Shown here in pieces: positions 49,501-63,135 of a stretch of 64,000 nucleotides of DNA. This stretch comes from Amphirosellinia nigrospora. Its lineage: Eukaryota; Ascomycota; Sordariomycetes; Xylariales; Xylariaceae. The translations under genes were made by a program, and so were the position numbers. How positions within the stretch are numbered: position 1 is the stretch's first letter; every line of letters begins with the position of its first letter. The stretch is taken from NCBI GenBank assembly GCA_004123355.1, contig SCHM01000001.1, forward strand, positions 3,650,001 to 3,714,000. The letters run 5' to 3'. Under the pieces are notes generated by a model. The model did no database searches. It saw only the letters and a program-made list of their open reading frames with translations, and was not told the DNA's origin.

Positions 49501-50904
49501 ATGGCGCAGAATAAAGTCAAAACTCCGTTTGAGGTTCGTCAGGGCCCGAGTCATCTTCATCCCACCTCATGCACCATTTCGGTTTAGTTCATGTCGGACT
49601 TCTCTGGTCCAATGAGCGAATGAACATGAATTATTTAGAACTGCATTGTTTTTACCAGAAGTATTAAAGTGAGGCTAACGAAATCTGCAAATTGATAGAC
49701 CCTCTTCGCCGTACACATGACATGTGACTCTTGTGTCAAATCCGTTTCAGATGCCTTATACAGCCTTGATGGAATCACTAATGTCGACGCTAATCTGAAA
49801 GACCAGCTGGTTGCGGTGAAGGGAACCGGTAAGATGGGAACTGTCCCATTTTGGCAGTCATTTACTTTACTGTCCTGGTGCATGGGAAATGAAAATACTC
49901 ATTTTTCAAGCCTCTTTTCTCTCTGCCTCTTCTGAAGGATCACATCGTCCGAAGTTGCTATCAGGGAATCAGCGGCTGACATGTAGACTTTCATCCCAAT
50001 AGCTGCGCCATCTGCCATTGTCAGTGCCATCGAGGCAACGGGTCGAGACGCCATTTTGCGAGGATCAGGCGCATCAAACAGTGAGTTGGACCTGTTATTT
50101 CCCCTTGCGGTTGAATTTATGCCATGTCGGCCTATGACAGCATGCCAGCATGACGTCTTCATGCGGCATAGGCATCCTTTATTGTCCAGTTTCACTATTC
50201 GCTTTGATTTCGAGTTTGGCTAGCCCGTTATCTTGTATCTGCTATGGTACTAAGTACATACACATTTGAAACGGGATGCACGTTTGGTGTTTATGACTAG
50301 CCGACTGACTGGGGATCACTTTCGATCATGATCAACAGGCGCGGCTGTGTGTATCCTTGAGACATATCATCGAAACGAAAAAGGTGGTGACACATTGGTG
50401 CCCGCCTCGGACCCCGAAGCCTCAACGAAGGATTCGGCTGTCAGTGAGAGAGAAGTCAGGGGTTTGGCCCGCATGGTGCAAGTGTCCCCCACGACTACGC
50501 TCGTAGACTTGACAGTGCGTGGGGTTACGCCTGGGAAGTACAACGCCACCATACGAGAGTACGGCGACCTGAAGTTTGGCGCAACTTCTACAGGTCGTGT
50601 ATGGACCGGCGGTAGTAGCACAGCACAACCCCGGGGCATCCTAGGTTCGGTGGAGGTAGGAAAGGATGGTCGCGGTGTTGTCTTCTTAGACCACCCCATT
50701 CAGGTCTGGGAGGTGATCGGCCACGCCATGGTCCTCTCGAGTCAGGACGAAGGCCAGAGTGAGCTAAAGAACGACGAGAATACAGTTGTTGGCGTCATCG
50801 CGAGGAGCGCGGGCATGTGGGATAACGACAAAACAGTTTGTTCTTGCACTGGCAAGACACTATGGGAGGAGAGGAAAGACGAAGTAAAGAAGGGAATGAT
50901 ATAG
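49501..50904 (+). CDS. CCS1: copper chaperone for superoxide dismutase
   Basis: Cytosolic and mitochondrial-intermembrane-space protein that inserts copper and the disulphide into Sod1. Exons 49501-49533, 49699-49828, 50003-50080, 50339-50904; phases agree; 268 aa. Domain I is an HMA fold with the copper motif HMTCDSCVKSVSDAL (MxCxxC). Domain II is SOD-like: VRGLARMVQVSPTTTLVDLT, GVTPGKYNATIREYGDL, VFLDHPIQVWEVIGHAMVLS, VVGVIARSAGMWDNDKTVCS. Domain III has the C-terminal CSC copper-transfer motif in VCSCTGKTLWEERKD. Enzymatic copper ligands of Sod1 are only partly kept, as expected for a chaperone. No frame break. Confidence 0.95.
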
Positions 50905-53900
50905 GGAGTATAGCATCTTGCTACATGTCACAAGATCTAATTCGCCATCTGGATAAGGCAGAGCAAGGACGACTCTCCGTGGGGTCTAGACCACACCTCA
51001 GCCTTGCCGCCACCAATCTCTGGATATTAGGCCGCATTTGGATGTATGTACTGTAGGGCAGATTAGATGCATCGCCAGATCCAAACGATGAACCCGACAA
51101 TACCGGACCCAGATGTGAGCAAGCAGATGAGTCAGGCGTTAGCCAACTCAACGGCTTGATTCGTATACAACACCCTGCTTCATCGTGTGATATCTCACAG
51201 AATGGCACCACTAATTCTACCACGCCATTTGCATGGGGCCACAAGTTCCCCTTCGACGATCCATGAGAGCCGCCGTACTAGGACTTGTTTGGGAAACCAC
51301 CGTCCAAACCCGAGTGCAGCCAAGCGCTCGAAACGACACTTAGGGACACATAATGGCAAGGGAGGCGAGTCCCGGTTGCGGGTAAGAGGAATAAGCTCTT
51401 CTGCGCAAGTGCAGCTATGATAAGAGGGAGGAGTTTGATTCGAAGCAAAACTATTCCTCAAAGACGAAACATCTTCAAACGGTCCACATATTAGCGACCG
51501 GAACTGCCATCATCCAGACATTCGAGGAGGCATACCCATGGTCCGGATCCTGCCGAAGTCCACTTTAACGAATTTGGCGAAGCCTTGGGGAGTTGGGGGG
51601 CTCTTCAGCTCAACGAACGTCTCCTAATCTATCAACTATGATCGCGACGACAAAGTCCTTGTTTGTCAAGTGCATCCCGATGTTGTGGTAGACACTTAGA
51701 ATACTAGCCGAATATATCGGTTCGCCTAAGGGTCATCTGTGTCGTTTCACCTCAACTAATTGCAGGTTACTTCGCTTATAACGTGACATTGTTCTAGTCA
51801 AGAAACGGGAGCTTCCAGCAATGCTAGGTTCCTCACTTACATGGGAGACTACAGCAACATATTCGATCGAGCTCTTCTGTCAGCAATTGACATTTGGTGG
51901 CACCCTGACCTGGGACGAACCTACAGTAGCCGTGCATTGACATGCCGGTGAGCCGCGTGCATGGCTCCCAATCCGGCCAGCCTGTTCAAATACGGACACA
52001 CAGGGGGATGCTGTCAGTTTGTTCCACACAGCACTGCATGGGGAGGGAGGGCGGTGGACGGTTTCGTCGAATGTTGGCAGCCAGAGGAGAGGCGGGCGAC
52101 GGGATGTATCCCAATCCCACATCAAATCCTACATGACTCTTTTCGTCTCGACTGGTTTGTACGCCCGTATCTTGCATCTTGAGTGGGTAGTTGGTCGACC
52201 TTGTCATCAACGTGTGCGCTACGCATGTAACGGTAGCTAGTTGGACGAATGCATGGAAGCTCATCACATCAACATAGCGGCATGCGACGCTGCAGTTCTA
52301 ATCATAGTCTTCTTCGTCGATAGTTCTGACAAAAGATACACTAAACAGCAGCATCTGTATCTAGCTTAGCATCCTTCGTCTCTGAGATCGGACAACTGCG
52401 CAGAAAGATAATTCCCCGAAAAATCTACTTTGTTTGTTTTCGGGAGGATCATGCGGATCCTACATTCTTTGTCTTTCTAGTCTAGACCTGCAGACGAGAC
52501 GAAACTGGTAAACAAATGGACTGCGAAGCAAGGCTAGAAAATGCATGTCAAGAACGTGGTCAACTTACCGAGCACAGCCATGCCCAGGTGGTTGGTTAGT
52601 TGGACTATTTAGTCAAGTACTGTACATCATGATCGTCACAATCGGCGGATTGTCACTCTTGTCGCCCTAAATAGCTCAACGTACAGCAGCGGGCTACAAC
52701 AAAAGACTCCACACAGCCGAACTCTACTACTTCAAAAGCTACCCAAGCAATCAAATAGTAATACTTAGTAGTAGAGTTGAGCTGGTTTTCGGACAGGTGT
52801 GGATTTTATTATTGAGCCCACTCTTGGTAGGATACAGTATCTCTTCTAATAAAATCATCACTTCGCATATGTGGTCACCTCAACAAGTCACATGAGAACT
52901 ATCAACATCGTCAGCGCTTAGACATTTAGATAGACCAGTTAAAGCTAGAAGAGCCTGTGATGTCCGAGATTACTATCCGGTTCGATTAAATACCGACGTG
53001 CTAGTTTCCAATTTAAATAAAAACATTATTTCTGGATATCACCAGACAGGAGCAGGAGCAAGAGAAGCAAGGAACTGGCCTTAATTGGCCATAATCGCAG
53101 CCTATTATGTGTGCTAGGGCCTCTATCATATACCAAGATTTAAATGAGAGAATAGGAAGCCTCTTACGCCTCTTACCAAGAAGTAGTGGTGTATTCAGGA
53201 GTTTGTAAGTACCGTGAACCACCTACTCCCACAAAGTTGGGGAAAAGAAGGCGGGCTAAACTGGGGGACCCTCACGCCTAGTGGTGATTGGCTGGTAATT
53301 TGGTGTAGGCGCCTGGAACGCCTGGCGTCCCAGACCAGCGCATCGTGCCGAGGCCAGCCAACCAATCACCGTCCTCCATTAGCCAACTTGCAACACTTAC
53401 CGCCTGAGAATTGACAGGGCTTGGTGCGTTGATGTTCCATGTCACATCTCGCCATGAGAGAGAATCATGCATCGTTCCTCTCGCCAGCCTCTTGACACCC
53501 AGAGCCAATCCTCCAGCCTTCACAAATATACGGATGCCTGGATTAGGCCGCTTGGTTATCGGGCAGCTTTGACATTCTATCTATCTATCAGGGGCGTGGA
53601 TCAAATCATTGGATCAAATCATGATGCCAGCAGAATAGTATTGTGGCCAGAGGTCGAATGACTGAACCGTCTTGGACGGCGCAAAGCCAAATACCCCTTG
53701 GGCCTATCAAATACTGGTTGCATTCCCGTTCCTCTGAATGAATTTGATGCGGGTAGGAGCTGTATAACACAACGACTATCATCCCCCTGTGGCGGTAGCA
53801 CGATGTCTTGATTAAGGATAGAGACTTAGAAGGTCGACATGGAACACGGAGGAAGCATCAGATCTTCTCGATAGAGAGATTATAGCCACAAACATCTTTA

Positions 53901-54976
53901 CGCCTTTGCTCTGACTCTGCGCAGGCGCTACGTCAAACAGGATCGAGGTCTCCTCCTGTTGGCCCAAGGACCGGCTCTTGTGCTGCGAAGGGATCGAAAT
54001 CGGACCCCTGCCCCTGTCTCCCGATTCGACCCCGGTGGCATCAACTTCGTTTTGGGTCTTTGACTGACTGCCAGACCCAGTCTGTACCCAGGTATACTGT
54101 ACTCCGTGCCCTTAATTAGCGTTGCAGTTGCAGTATTCGCTGGCCTAGCAGGCCACGGCATACGCATACATACTGCATAACATCCAGCCAGTCCAAGCCT
54201 TGACGAGCCAGACCATTAACCAGTCTCGTCCCGTCCTCCCATGCTCGGCACAAACCTACCTTTCTGAACCCTATTAATCACTATCTACTGTCCTTTCCGC
54301 TCTCGTTCGCTTTCCCGTCTTTGCGTAGCCGCTGGCCCCTTCACCGTTGTCGTCGTCCTTCTGATTCACTCTTTCTTGGGACTGACGAGATCATCCACAA
54401 GACTATACGATCACATATAGCTAGTCGGCCTAACCCACTCGATCTTTCTCTGGTGACACGAAGACAGACTTAGAGCCCAGTGTCTTGGTTCCCAATACGA
54501 AGATTTCACTGTTGGTCCATTGTGCATCTGTACCTTACATCAACCCAACCCACCAGCCTCCCGGATACTAGGGCGCATCCGTACAGTGTCGCAAAGCCCT
54601 GCGCAACCAGCCTAGTTTCGCTGACGTCGATAATGAGCTTGGAGTTGTAAATACAAGAACGTAGCTAGCAAGTTATCTACTTGTCGATCGAGCCAAGAAG
54701 ACGAGAAGCGGGGGAACTACCTAATCTACCTAGTCCCTCTTACATCTTTTTCGTCACAGATCGCCCCAGCAAATCAGTCTAGACCGCTATAAACGGAGGT
54801 CTCCCTCTCGCCCCCCGGAAAAGAAATACTAGTAATTCAACACGCACCGGAATTTCGCGATATTCACGACGAGAAGACATCGATTTTCCGGTATTGTGGT
54901 CGCTGTAGCGGCGGTGCGCCTCTGCTTTCTGGATAAAGCTACCGGCACAAATTACTTTACCCGCCAATAAGCAATA
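50905..54976. other. intergenic with broken coding-like segments
   Basis: 51060-52180 contains fragments that read like protein but are interrupted by stops and frame changes (see the pseudogene entry). 52200-54976 holds no supported gene; its last 500 bp is the NoxR promoter and leader. Confidence 0.4.
51060..52180 (+). pseudogene. unidentified broken coding-like region
   Basis: Several consecutive stretches on the plus strand have protein-like composition in alternating frames: DNTGPRCEQADESGVSQLNG near 51100, FAWGHKFPFDDP near 51230, KREEFDSKQNYSSKTKHLQT near 51430 continuing VHILATGTAIIQTFEEAYPW, then PAEVHFNEFGEALGSWGALQ near 51550, DDKVLVCQVHPDVVV near 51645 and YMGDYSNIFDRALLSAIDIW near 51845. 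I do not recognise the family. Unlike the other interrupted genes, single-base fixes do not join all the pieces and introns could explain some gaps. It may be a real multi-exon gene with sequence errors, or a decaying gene. Confidence 0.3.
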
Positions 54977-56778
54977 ATGTCTTTGAAGCAGGTTGGTATT
55001 CTCCCAAACTGGGGTTGCTATCACGTGCTGACTTGTGCACCCCTATAGGAGATAGAAACGTGGGTATCGGCTCTCGGCCGGTACGACAATAATGAATTCG
55101 AGGATGCATTGAGAGAATTCGAGAACATTTCAGACACGTCTAAGATATTGTTTAACATGGGCGTTATTCATGCAACGCTAGGCGAACATGAGAAAGCTGT
55201 TAGTTAAGCATACTAGCCCTAAGCTATGACATACTAACAACAGTTTATAGGTCGAATGCTACCAGAGAGCCGTTCGATTGGATTCGTATCTCGCCGTCGC
55301 ATACTTCCAACAAGGTGTATCGAATTTTTTGCTCGGTGATTTCGAAGAGGCCCTGGCGAATTTCAACGACACGCTCCTATACTTGAGGGGAAACACCATG
55401 ATCGATTATGCGCAGCTGGGTCTACTATTCAAACTGTACTCATGTGAAGTGCTGTTTAATCGCGGTCTCTGCTACATATATTTGCAGCAGAAGGAGTCTG
55501 GTATGCAGGATCTCAACTATGCTGTGAAGGAAAAAGTGGTTGAGGACCATAATGTGATCGATGAGGCGATAAGAGAAGAGGCAGAGGTGAGCGGCATCGA
55601 TTTGTTTTGTTGGTGTAGCTCTAACATATTTCTAGGGATATACGGTGTTCTCGATTCCAGTGGGCGTAATATACCGGCCTAACGAGGCCAAGGTTCGGAA
55701 TCTAAAGACGAAGGACTACCTTGCAAAGCTCGTTTGGTAGCTGCTTCAGACCGATCCAATGCCTTCACAGGCTTTGCTGGATCCGAGATCAAGAACGCGG
55801 GAAGAGGCGCGGAGAAAGACGATCGGCCTACGGACAACATCTCATTCGCAGCCACGAACCTCGTGAAACCTGGGTTGCAGAGCAGAAGGCAACAATCCGA
55901 GCCACCCAACGCTCGTAATGCCTTCCCCCCCACGCCGCCTCCTGAGAACGACAAGCCCGCGGGCATGAGCCGAGGTGCTTCTGTTCGCAATGGACCCAAG
56001 CCCATGCCTGCTAAACTGAACATACCTGATTCAAACGGCCGAAGCACTAAATATGAGAAGACGAGCTCCCCACAGAGTGACCGAAGAATGCCTGCGAGAG
56101 CCGCTTCGGAAGCGCGATCGCCACCCCAAAGGAGTTACTCGAGAGCCGAGCCGCCCAGGAACAGACGTTCACGAAATAATGACGACGATGGCGGCTATCC
56201 AGATGACGTGTATGATATGTACAGTGGAGGGAGCAACAGTGGCACAGGACGAAGGTCACAGGGCAGCAGACGGAACCAGCCAAGGTACATCGAGGAGGAA
56301 GAGGAGGGTAGTGAATACGATTCCTTCGATGAAGGCGACTTTGAGATGGTGTCAAACCGACGACCCGGAGGGGCCTCTACAAGCGGGTCTGTGCGCGGCG
56401 GCTCAAGGCGTCCGGAGATTCGCAAGGTCAGAGTCAAGGTCCACGCCGCCGAAGACGTTCGATACATCATGGTCGGTGCAGCTATAGAATTCCCTGACCT
56501 AGAAGAGAAGGTCCGTGATAAGTTTGGTGTGCGGCGTCGTTTCAAGATCAAGGTGCGCGACGAGGATGCACCGCAATCTGATATGATCACGATGGGAGAC
56601 CAGGATGATCTAGAGATGGTCATGATGAGCGTTAAATCTATGGCACGGAAAAAACGGGAGGATATTGGGAAAATGGAGGTAAGTCCGCAGCTTATCAGCA
56701 TCATTTATCCTTCACTCTATTGCTCCCTAACAGATGGATACTAATTTGCTCATTTAGATTTGGATTCAAGAGATATAG
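54977..56778 (+). CDS. noxR: NADPH oxidase regulator NoxR (p67phox-like)
   Basis: Cytosolic activator that, with Rac, switches on the fungal NADPH oxidases NoxA/NoxB. Exons 54977-54991, 55049-55198, 55251-55586, 55636-56678, 56758-56778. Exon 1 codes only MSLKQ. TPR repeats follow: ALGRYDNNEFEDALREFENI, LFNMGVIHATLGEHEKA, VAYFQQGVSNFLLGDFEEAL, VLFNRGLCYIYLQQKESGMQ. After TVFSIPVGVIYRPNEAKVRN a disordered basic region leads to a C-terminal PB1 domain: RKVRVKVHAAEDVRYIMVG, FPDLEEKVRDKFGVRRRFK, and acidic MGDQDDLEMVM. One G is missing near 55723 (KDYL-GKARLVAASDRS); with it the total is 522 codons. The last exon is IWIQEI. NoxR controls hyphal fusion, fruiting-body formation and infection in studied fungi. 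Confidence 0.93.
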
Positions 56779-58303
56779 ACGGCACTCACACATTGGATGA
56801 CATACAATCAACGATACCCTAGCATTGCGAATTCGGCTTCACATGATGTAACGATTGAGGAACTTCCTACACTCATAATTTCAGGATTATTATGATGTTC
56901 TTGCTTTTTGTTCTATGCAATTTTTTATAAATTTATTTTCCCCAGCATCACAAATCCGACAATCCATTCGATTCTCATCAGCGTCTTGTTCTGTGGAGGT
57001 GGCAGGGAGGCCAATGGAATGGAAAAGGAGAAAAGCAGCAATCCTTTCACAATCCTACATCTAGACGGCTGAGCAAATTCACATATTTTATTGCAAAACC
57101 TCTGCATCCTAGGTACACGAAGCTTAGGTTAGATATTAAAAGGGCATGAGCAATGTTGTTTCGAGACACATCCCAATTGATTTTATCACAGGTAGATCTT
57201 GTTTAGGGGGAGTTTAGTATTTACCAACCTAGGGGGTTGGGGCTATTTTATTATCTTGTCGGTTGCTTTCATTGTTACTAGATAGTACCTGGCTTAATAT
57301 AGCATACTCATTCATGCTCTTGTGCTTCAAAATTCAGTCTCACTCACTACCTAGTAGAGTGTTCTTTCTATAAGGAAACAGACAGACAGTGTATGAGTAC
57401 AAGAAGAGACAGAAAGCGTAAAGTCACTAGGATATCCTCTGATGATTTAGATTGTTCAATGCTATGACTTGCTATGACTCGCTATCCTCTCACTACCTAG
57501 CAAGGTAGATAGATATATGTTACTTCAACAATTATCGATCACAAAACCCGAATCGTAGGCACGCAAGCATGAGGGGTCGGTGTGGTGGTACCTTAGGTAG
57601 GCTCTGCAGTTAGTTAGCATTAGCGTAGCGAACTTACCTAGGGTCGGGTTGCTGCAGGGTGATGCTAGCTTGACGGAGCTGGCCAGCCACAGCGCTGTGG
57701 GCTAGCACACTACGACGTCTTGGCGACTGGGTCTGATTCCCCATTCCCCATTCCCCAACTTCGTCAACCGACCGATTGCCGTGGGCAGACAGACTTGGCT
57801 GGCCATTCTCTTGATGCTCTACTAGACCAACGGCTAGGTTGATACCGGTGCTGAGCACTTGGATATTCATCTTCCACTTTGCCATTGTTCGAGCCCTCTC
57901 GACGTGTTCCTCGCGCCCGTCTTCTATCCTGCGGCTGGGTATCTCCAGCCCAGTCTATATCTAGGTATCTACCCTACCAACCAGATACCCAGCTGTTACT
58001 ATCTCCAAGTTCCCTGTCTGGCGTCGTCGCCCCAGTCGTTCGTTGCACGCCCGCCGGCCGCCTGTCTGTTCGTTCGTCAGACCACACACCTCATCCGAGC
58101 TAGTCTCGCTGTTGAACGTTAGACGTTCAGCCTTAAACGTGTGCACTTCGTGACCAGACGCAGACAGGTAGACATACCTGCCCTTGCTCGTGCCGCCCAC
58201 GTAGTTGTCCTCCCATGCGATCACACGGTGGCCTGCGACAACCATCTATGCAACCACCGTTAGCACTGAAGTCCGTGGCGGGCATCTGGTTGGGATCGCC
58301 ATC
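56779..58303. other. intergenic
   Basis: No supported gene. 57859-58300 is the leader of the TORC2 gene; in-frame codons upstream of 58304 (from 58205) are open but not conserved-looking. Confidence 0.45.
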
Positions 58304-61300
58304 ATGTTAACCACCCCCACCCCAGCAACGCCCTCCCAGAAGTCGTTACATAGCCAGTCCTCTGCCTCCCTCAATCCTTCCATAGCACCCTCGCGCCCGA
58401 GCCTCGAACGACCCGAACGAGATGGCAACCTCCAACCCCCACTCGCCAACGCCGCCGGCGCGCGCACTCTATCCACCTCGGCCGTGTCCTTTGCAACCCG
58501 CGGTCCATCTCTTAACCCCGCTTCTGTCGCCCCAGGCTCCTTCAGTTCGGAATTACGTAGCCAGATGACACAGTCTCGAGCTGGTTCGAGAGCCGAAACT
58601 TACAACTTAGAGAAGCTAGATGAGGGTGATGAGTCCATGGTGGAACACACCCTTAGTGCGCTCAGGGACTCCTTGAATCGCGAAATGAAGATTAAAGAGG
58701 GGAGCGAGAACTTGCTGGAAGCTTTGAATGCTAAGAAGGCGAAGCAGACCAAGGAACAGCGTCAGAGAGTCGAGGTCGAGCTCACCGCCTCTAACAGCCG
58801 GATCAAGGAGCTGAGGCAGAAGATTGCCGACGTACAACGAACCAAGATAGCGCCTAGTACGCCCGTTAGAAGTCGTAACGACGGCCTTCCCCAGAGCGGC
58901 CTACGGTCTCCTCCTAGTGTGTCGAGAAGTGGTGTTGGCTCTGATGATAACGAGCCGGCCGAGTCCCCGACCTTTGCTCTCGCCGAAATATTACAAGCCC
59001 TTGAGGTCGAGGGCATGGCGCCTGAGTACTATGTCGGGTGTGGAAACAATCTTGTCGACCTTTTCAAGAGATATCCTACATTAAAGTATGACCTGGTGTG
59101 GTCGATCTTCGGAGATCGTATGCAGCTGGTGCTGCTTAGCGGTAGCCGTGAGGTTGTTGCAGCAGGGTATAGAATGCTTCGGTACGCTATTTCTGACATC
59201 ACGTCTTTAAAGAAGATTCGTGCTCTGAACACCGACTATATGGTTGTCGTTTCGCTTGCCAAAGATCGAAAAGCAGATGTTGAACGCGAGCAAGCCCTCA
59301 AATTTGTTCGTGCTTTCTTGGATGTTAAAGATGGCGTCCATGAAATATCAAGGGCCCTTATCCGGGCTATTGTCTCAGTGGCCGAACATGCTGAAGATAG
59401 ATTGCGCCCAATTGCATTGAAACACTTGCCGAGGTGCTCCTTCGAGATCCTGCATTGCTCATCGCCTCCGGCGGCCTTGCGCCTATATCGGAAGCGCTCG
59501 CTGAGGGTACCTACAAGTCTCCTGAGTCTCTGTCTGCCGTCTTCCTCTTCCTACTAGATGCGCCACAGACACGCAAATTCCTTCGAGCAGGATACGAATT
59601 AGAAGTGGTATTCACAGCATTTACGGATGCCTTATTCCTTTACGAAGGGTCGTGAAGCAAAATGCTAAGGCTGTCTCTTTGGCGCTAAAAACATGGTCTG
59701 GTCTCATGAGTCTATCCATGTTCAATCTTCGAGCGATAAGATCCTTAGTTTCGAGTTTAATGTTACCGAATGATACCATTCGGGATACGATTCTTGATTT
59801 ACTCTATTCCCTTCTGCGAATCAAACCCCGTCCTGGGCAACTTCGTATCTCGCCGGACGTCGTCTCACGACATATGGGCGAGTTGCAACCCTCAAATCCG
59901 CCGTACCTAATAAAGGCGAAACGATATACGAGGATGAGGGTACAGAACAGAATTTTGTCGAACACTACACTGCCCTACTTTTGGCCATCTTCATCAGATC
60001 GGGCTTAATGCCAAATTTACTAGAAGTAGCACAAAACGCGGAAGACCCGACGTTAAAGCGCAAGGCAACCCTTCTAATCGGTGAAACGCTGAAACTTGCC
60101 AGTCGCATTCTCCCTCCATCTTGGAGTAGCGAGCTCCAATTGCTGCCAGAATTATTTTCGGCTGCCGCTAAATTCGATAATGAGAGTCGCTTCAATGCCA
60201 CCGGCATAGTCTATCAAATTAGCAGTGTAAGCCGGACACTTCATCGGTCATCCGCGTCGGGGTATACTGCCAGTGGCTTTTCGTCCATGGGCTTAGTGGA
60301 AATGTCTAGTTCCTTAGACGACGCACATAAAAGCAACTCAGTCAACACTGATGATGCTACCTTTCGCCAGCTCTTGATTGACTCCGGGGTCCTCAGTAGC
60401 GGGAATCCTGCAAAATGGAAGTGGGATATCATGCTCAAGATCATAGAAGGCCCCTTGACAAATGGCAAGCGCTTAGAAGAGGCGATAAAAGCATCCAAAT
60501 TTATTAAGAGTGTTGTGAACTTTTATCGTCCCTTCAAGCATAGATTCTCCGAGGTGTCAAGTACTCGCAACGCGCAGAAGTATGTCAGAGTTGGCTGTGC
60601 TTTGATGCATACACTTTTACAAACGCCTGAGGGTGCAAAGTACCTCTCAAACAATAAGCTGTTAAGGCAAATCGCTGAATGCTTGGCTCAGTGCGATCCG
60701 GTAAGAATTCCTATGGTATTCGTATCCTTACATTGGGGGTTTACTAACAAGAGCAGACGAGCGGCCTCACTGCTCAGTATCCAATGTTTTCGAGGGATCG
60801 GTTGACAGATTCGCTCTGTAGCGGTTACTTTCCCATGTTAGGGGTACTGAGTAGTGACCCAAAGGGAGTGGCGATGCTCGAGCGATGGCGCTTTTTCAAT
60901 ATGATGTATCACATCATCGACTTTAAGCAGCGTCCCGATCTTATCAAATTGATTCTCGCCAATCTCGATTATAGTCTGCAGGGCCATCCTAGAGTCCTAT
61001 TATCTAAAGCCCTCACCGCTGGCACCAAGGACATTCGTATTCACGCAACTAATGTCCTCCGGAAATATGCTATAGCTCAGCGGATTGCTTCTTCTGGACA
61101 AATCATCTCGGACGCCAAGTGGGCAATTCAGCTATTAGTTACCCAGCTTTATGATCCAGAAATCGAGGTGTGTGCTACGGCCGTCAAAATCCTAGAGAAA
61201 GCCTGCAATAGCAAACCATTGCTAGAATACATAGTGGAGTGCCGACCAAGTCTCGATCATCTAGGAGAGATTGGCGCTCCATTGCTCCTACGCTTTCTAT

Positions 61301-62382
61301 CAACATCCATTGGCTACCATTATCTTGATGGGTTGGACTACATCAGTAATGAGATGGATGATTGGTTTTTGGGCCGCAATGATACATACGTCAGTCTCAT
61401 TGAAGCGAGTCTTGCACGTGCATTCAATGAGAATGCTGATGATCATTCGAATCGTTTAAGCATGTATGAAGATGTGGGTGTGGATGAGGATCAGGATAGC
61501 CATATACCACCACACTTCTACCGCGAACTAACACGCACGAAAGAGGGGTGCCAATTGCTCGAAGACAAGGGTCACTTCCAGGAATTTGCTTCGACCATTG
61601 GTGAATACGGCATGCAATCAGACGACCCAGAACTCATTACAAAGGTCAAAGGCTGTTTGTGGGCTGTGGGGAATGTCGGCTCGATGGAGTTAGGGGCCCC
61701 ATTTCTCGAGGCAACCGATGTTGTTGGGAATATTATAGAGATCGCTCAGGCTCATCATGTGATGAGTCTCCGAGGCACTGCCTTTTTTGTCCTAGGCCTG
61801 ATCTCTAGGTCAGTGCATGGGCTAGAGATTCTGTCCGAACATGGTTGGTTATCCAATACCACCTTGCTCGGGAAATCATTCGGACTTTGCATCCCCAGTG
61901 ATCTTTCCCAATTCCTATCATATCAACCTTGGAAGCATGAGACACCATTATCTATTAAATTACTAGATACTCAAACCACAATTCCCGAGCCGGCGTCAAT
62001 ACCTGTCGACGAAGCTAACCCCACGAATAAGCGAGCCCTAGAGCTAATTGAGATAGAGCTGGGTGATATGATTCTATATAAGAAGGCTAGGGTTGAACTA
62101 CATCAATTGAGGCATCAGAAAGTACCTGGCTTCCGGCAACCGGCCATGTTTCGGCGTGTTTTGGGGCTTTTGGAAGGGCACCATTACAAACTTGCAGACC
62201 GGCACTTGATCATAGAGCTTTTTGACAAGAGTGTGTTACGGCATATCATCTACGGAGAAGATAGTAGCGATGAGGGAGACAGCAATTCGGGGGACGAGCA
62301 GCGAACAGAGAGACAAAGAAGTATCAGTGACCCAGCAGACTTGGAGATGACGACAACGAGAGCCTATCAATTGTCGATTTAG
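58304..62382 (+). CDS. TORC2 subunit Rictor/Ste16 (Avo3)
   Basis: Scaffold of TOR complex 2, which controls actin, sphingolipid synthesis and AGC kinases at the plasma membrane. Exons 58304-60700 and 60757-62382. A disordered start is followed by an HR1-like coiled coil (HTLSALRDSLNREMKIKEGS) and the Rictor N repeat domain (LRPIALKTLAEVLLRDPALL; ALAEGTYKSPESLSAVFLFL). The middle domain has DPTLKRKATLLIGETLKLAS and YPMFSRDRLTDSLCSGYFPM across the intron, then VLSSDPKGVAMLERWRFFNM. The C-terminal part has HVMSLRGTAFFVLGLISRSV and GLEILSEHGWLS. Three one-base losses: AAA at about 59421, GGG at about 59648, AAACCCC at about 59823-59829. Restoring them gives 800 codons in exon 1, in phase 0 with exon 2 (1341 aa). 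An internal intact start at 60784 would be a mis-annotation. Confidence 0.95.
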
Positions 62383-63135
62383 TAGGATGGTCGATAACTG
62401 GTTGAAAGTATACCAGTTGGATATGGGTTATTGCGTTGCAGGGCCTCCTGAGATCCGTTGTACGATACCAATGCGCGATATGATTTGGGGATGCCATGCC
62501 ATGGGGTTTGCATAAGTAGCTCATATTTCGCAGCATGGCCAGCACCTTGTATTTCATCGGCATAATCCGGCGTTATGGATTAAAACTGCGAACAGAGGGT
62601 CGGCTAAACCACTTGAGGAGTTGTTAGGAACTGGGGTTTTTTCCCCAGGTTTCGGTCCGGTGCACTATACCAATCGCATTCACAATACAAAATTTCTCGA
62701 ATTTACTAGACGGACAGTACCAATACTTGATCAAATGTTTCGCTTACTTTTTAAATTTAGGGACATGAAGATGGCCGTTGGTATCTTATTGGCCGAAATG
62801 AGAACGATGGCGACGGAAGTGATACGCCTTCTCGCGCCCAAACTTGGTGAATTTAAGTATTCCTGGCAGCATCAAGCAAGTTTTACCTATCCCTTCTAGA
62901 AACTTCCGTGTAGAAAATAGCGTTTTATAGTGTGTTCAAGTTCTAATTCTGTGAAACTATATTGTTTAAAGAATTAAGTGACGTCGCTATAAACCCCACT
63001 TCATATGTGAGAACGTCGCCTCTCGTGCTTGGTTTTTGTTTTTCCGCCGGTCCAGCTACCTCTAAAGTATGAGCCAATAGCTTACTTATCCTTTCAAGTA
63101 AATGATAGATATTTATACTACAATTCATTCCCAAA
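62383..63135. other. intergenic
   Basis: No supported gene. An open frame at 62621-62899 has ordinary composition but no recognised features. Confidence 0.45.

Noticed and set aside
60784-62382. Separate 532-codon gene starting at 60784
   Set aside because: The frame continues upstream through a canonical intron (60701-60756) into the Rictor middle domain, so it is the second exon of one gene.
62621-62899. 92-codon plus-strand ORF between Rictor and the HMP kinase
   Set aside because: Plausible composition but no recognised motif, no splice partners, and it could be chance; not called.
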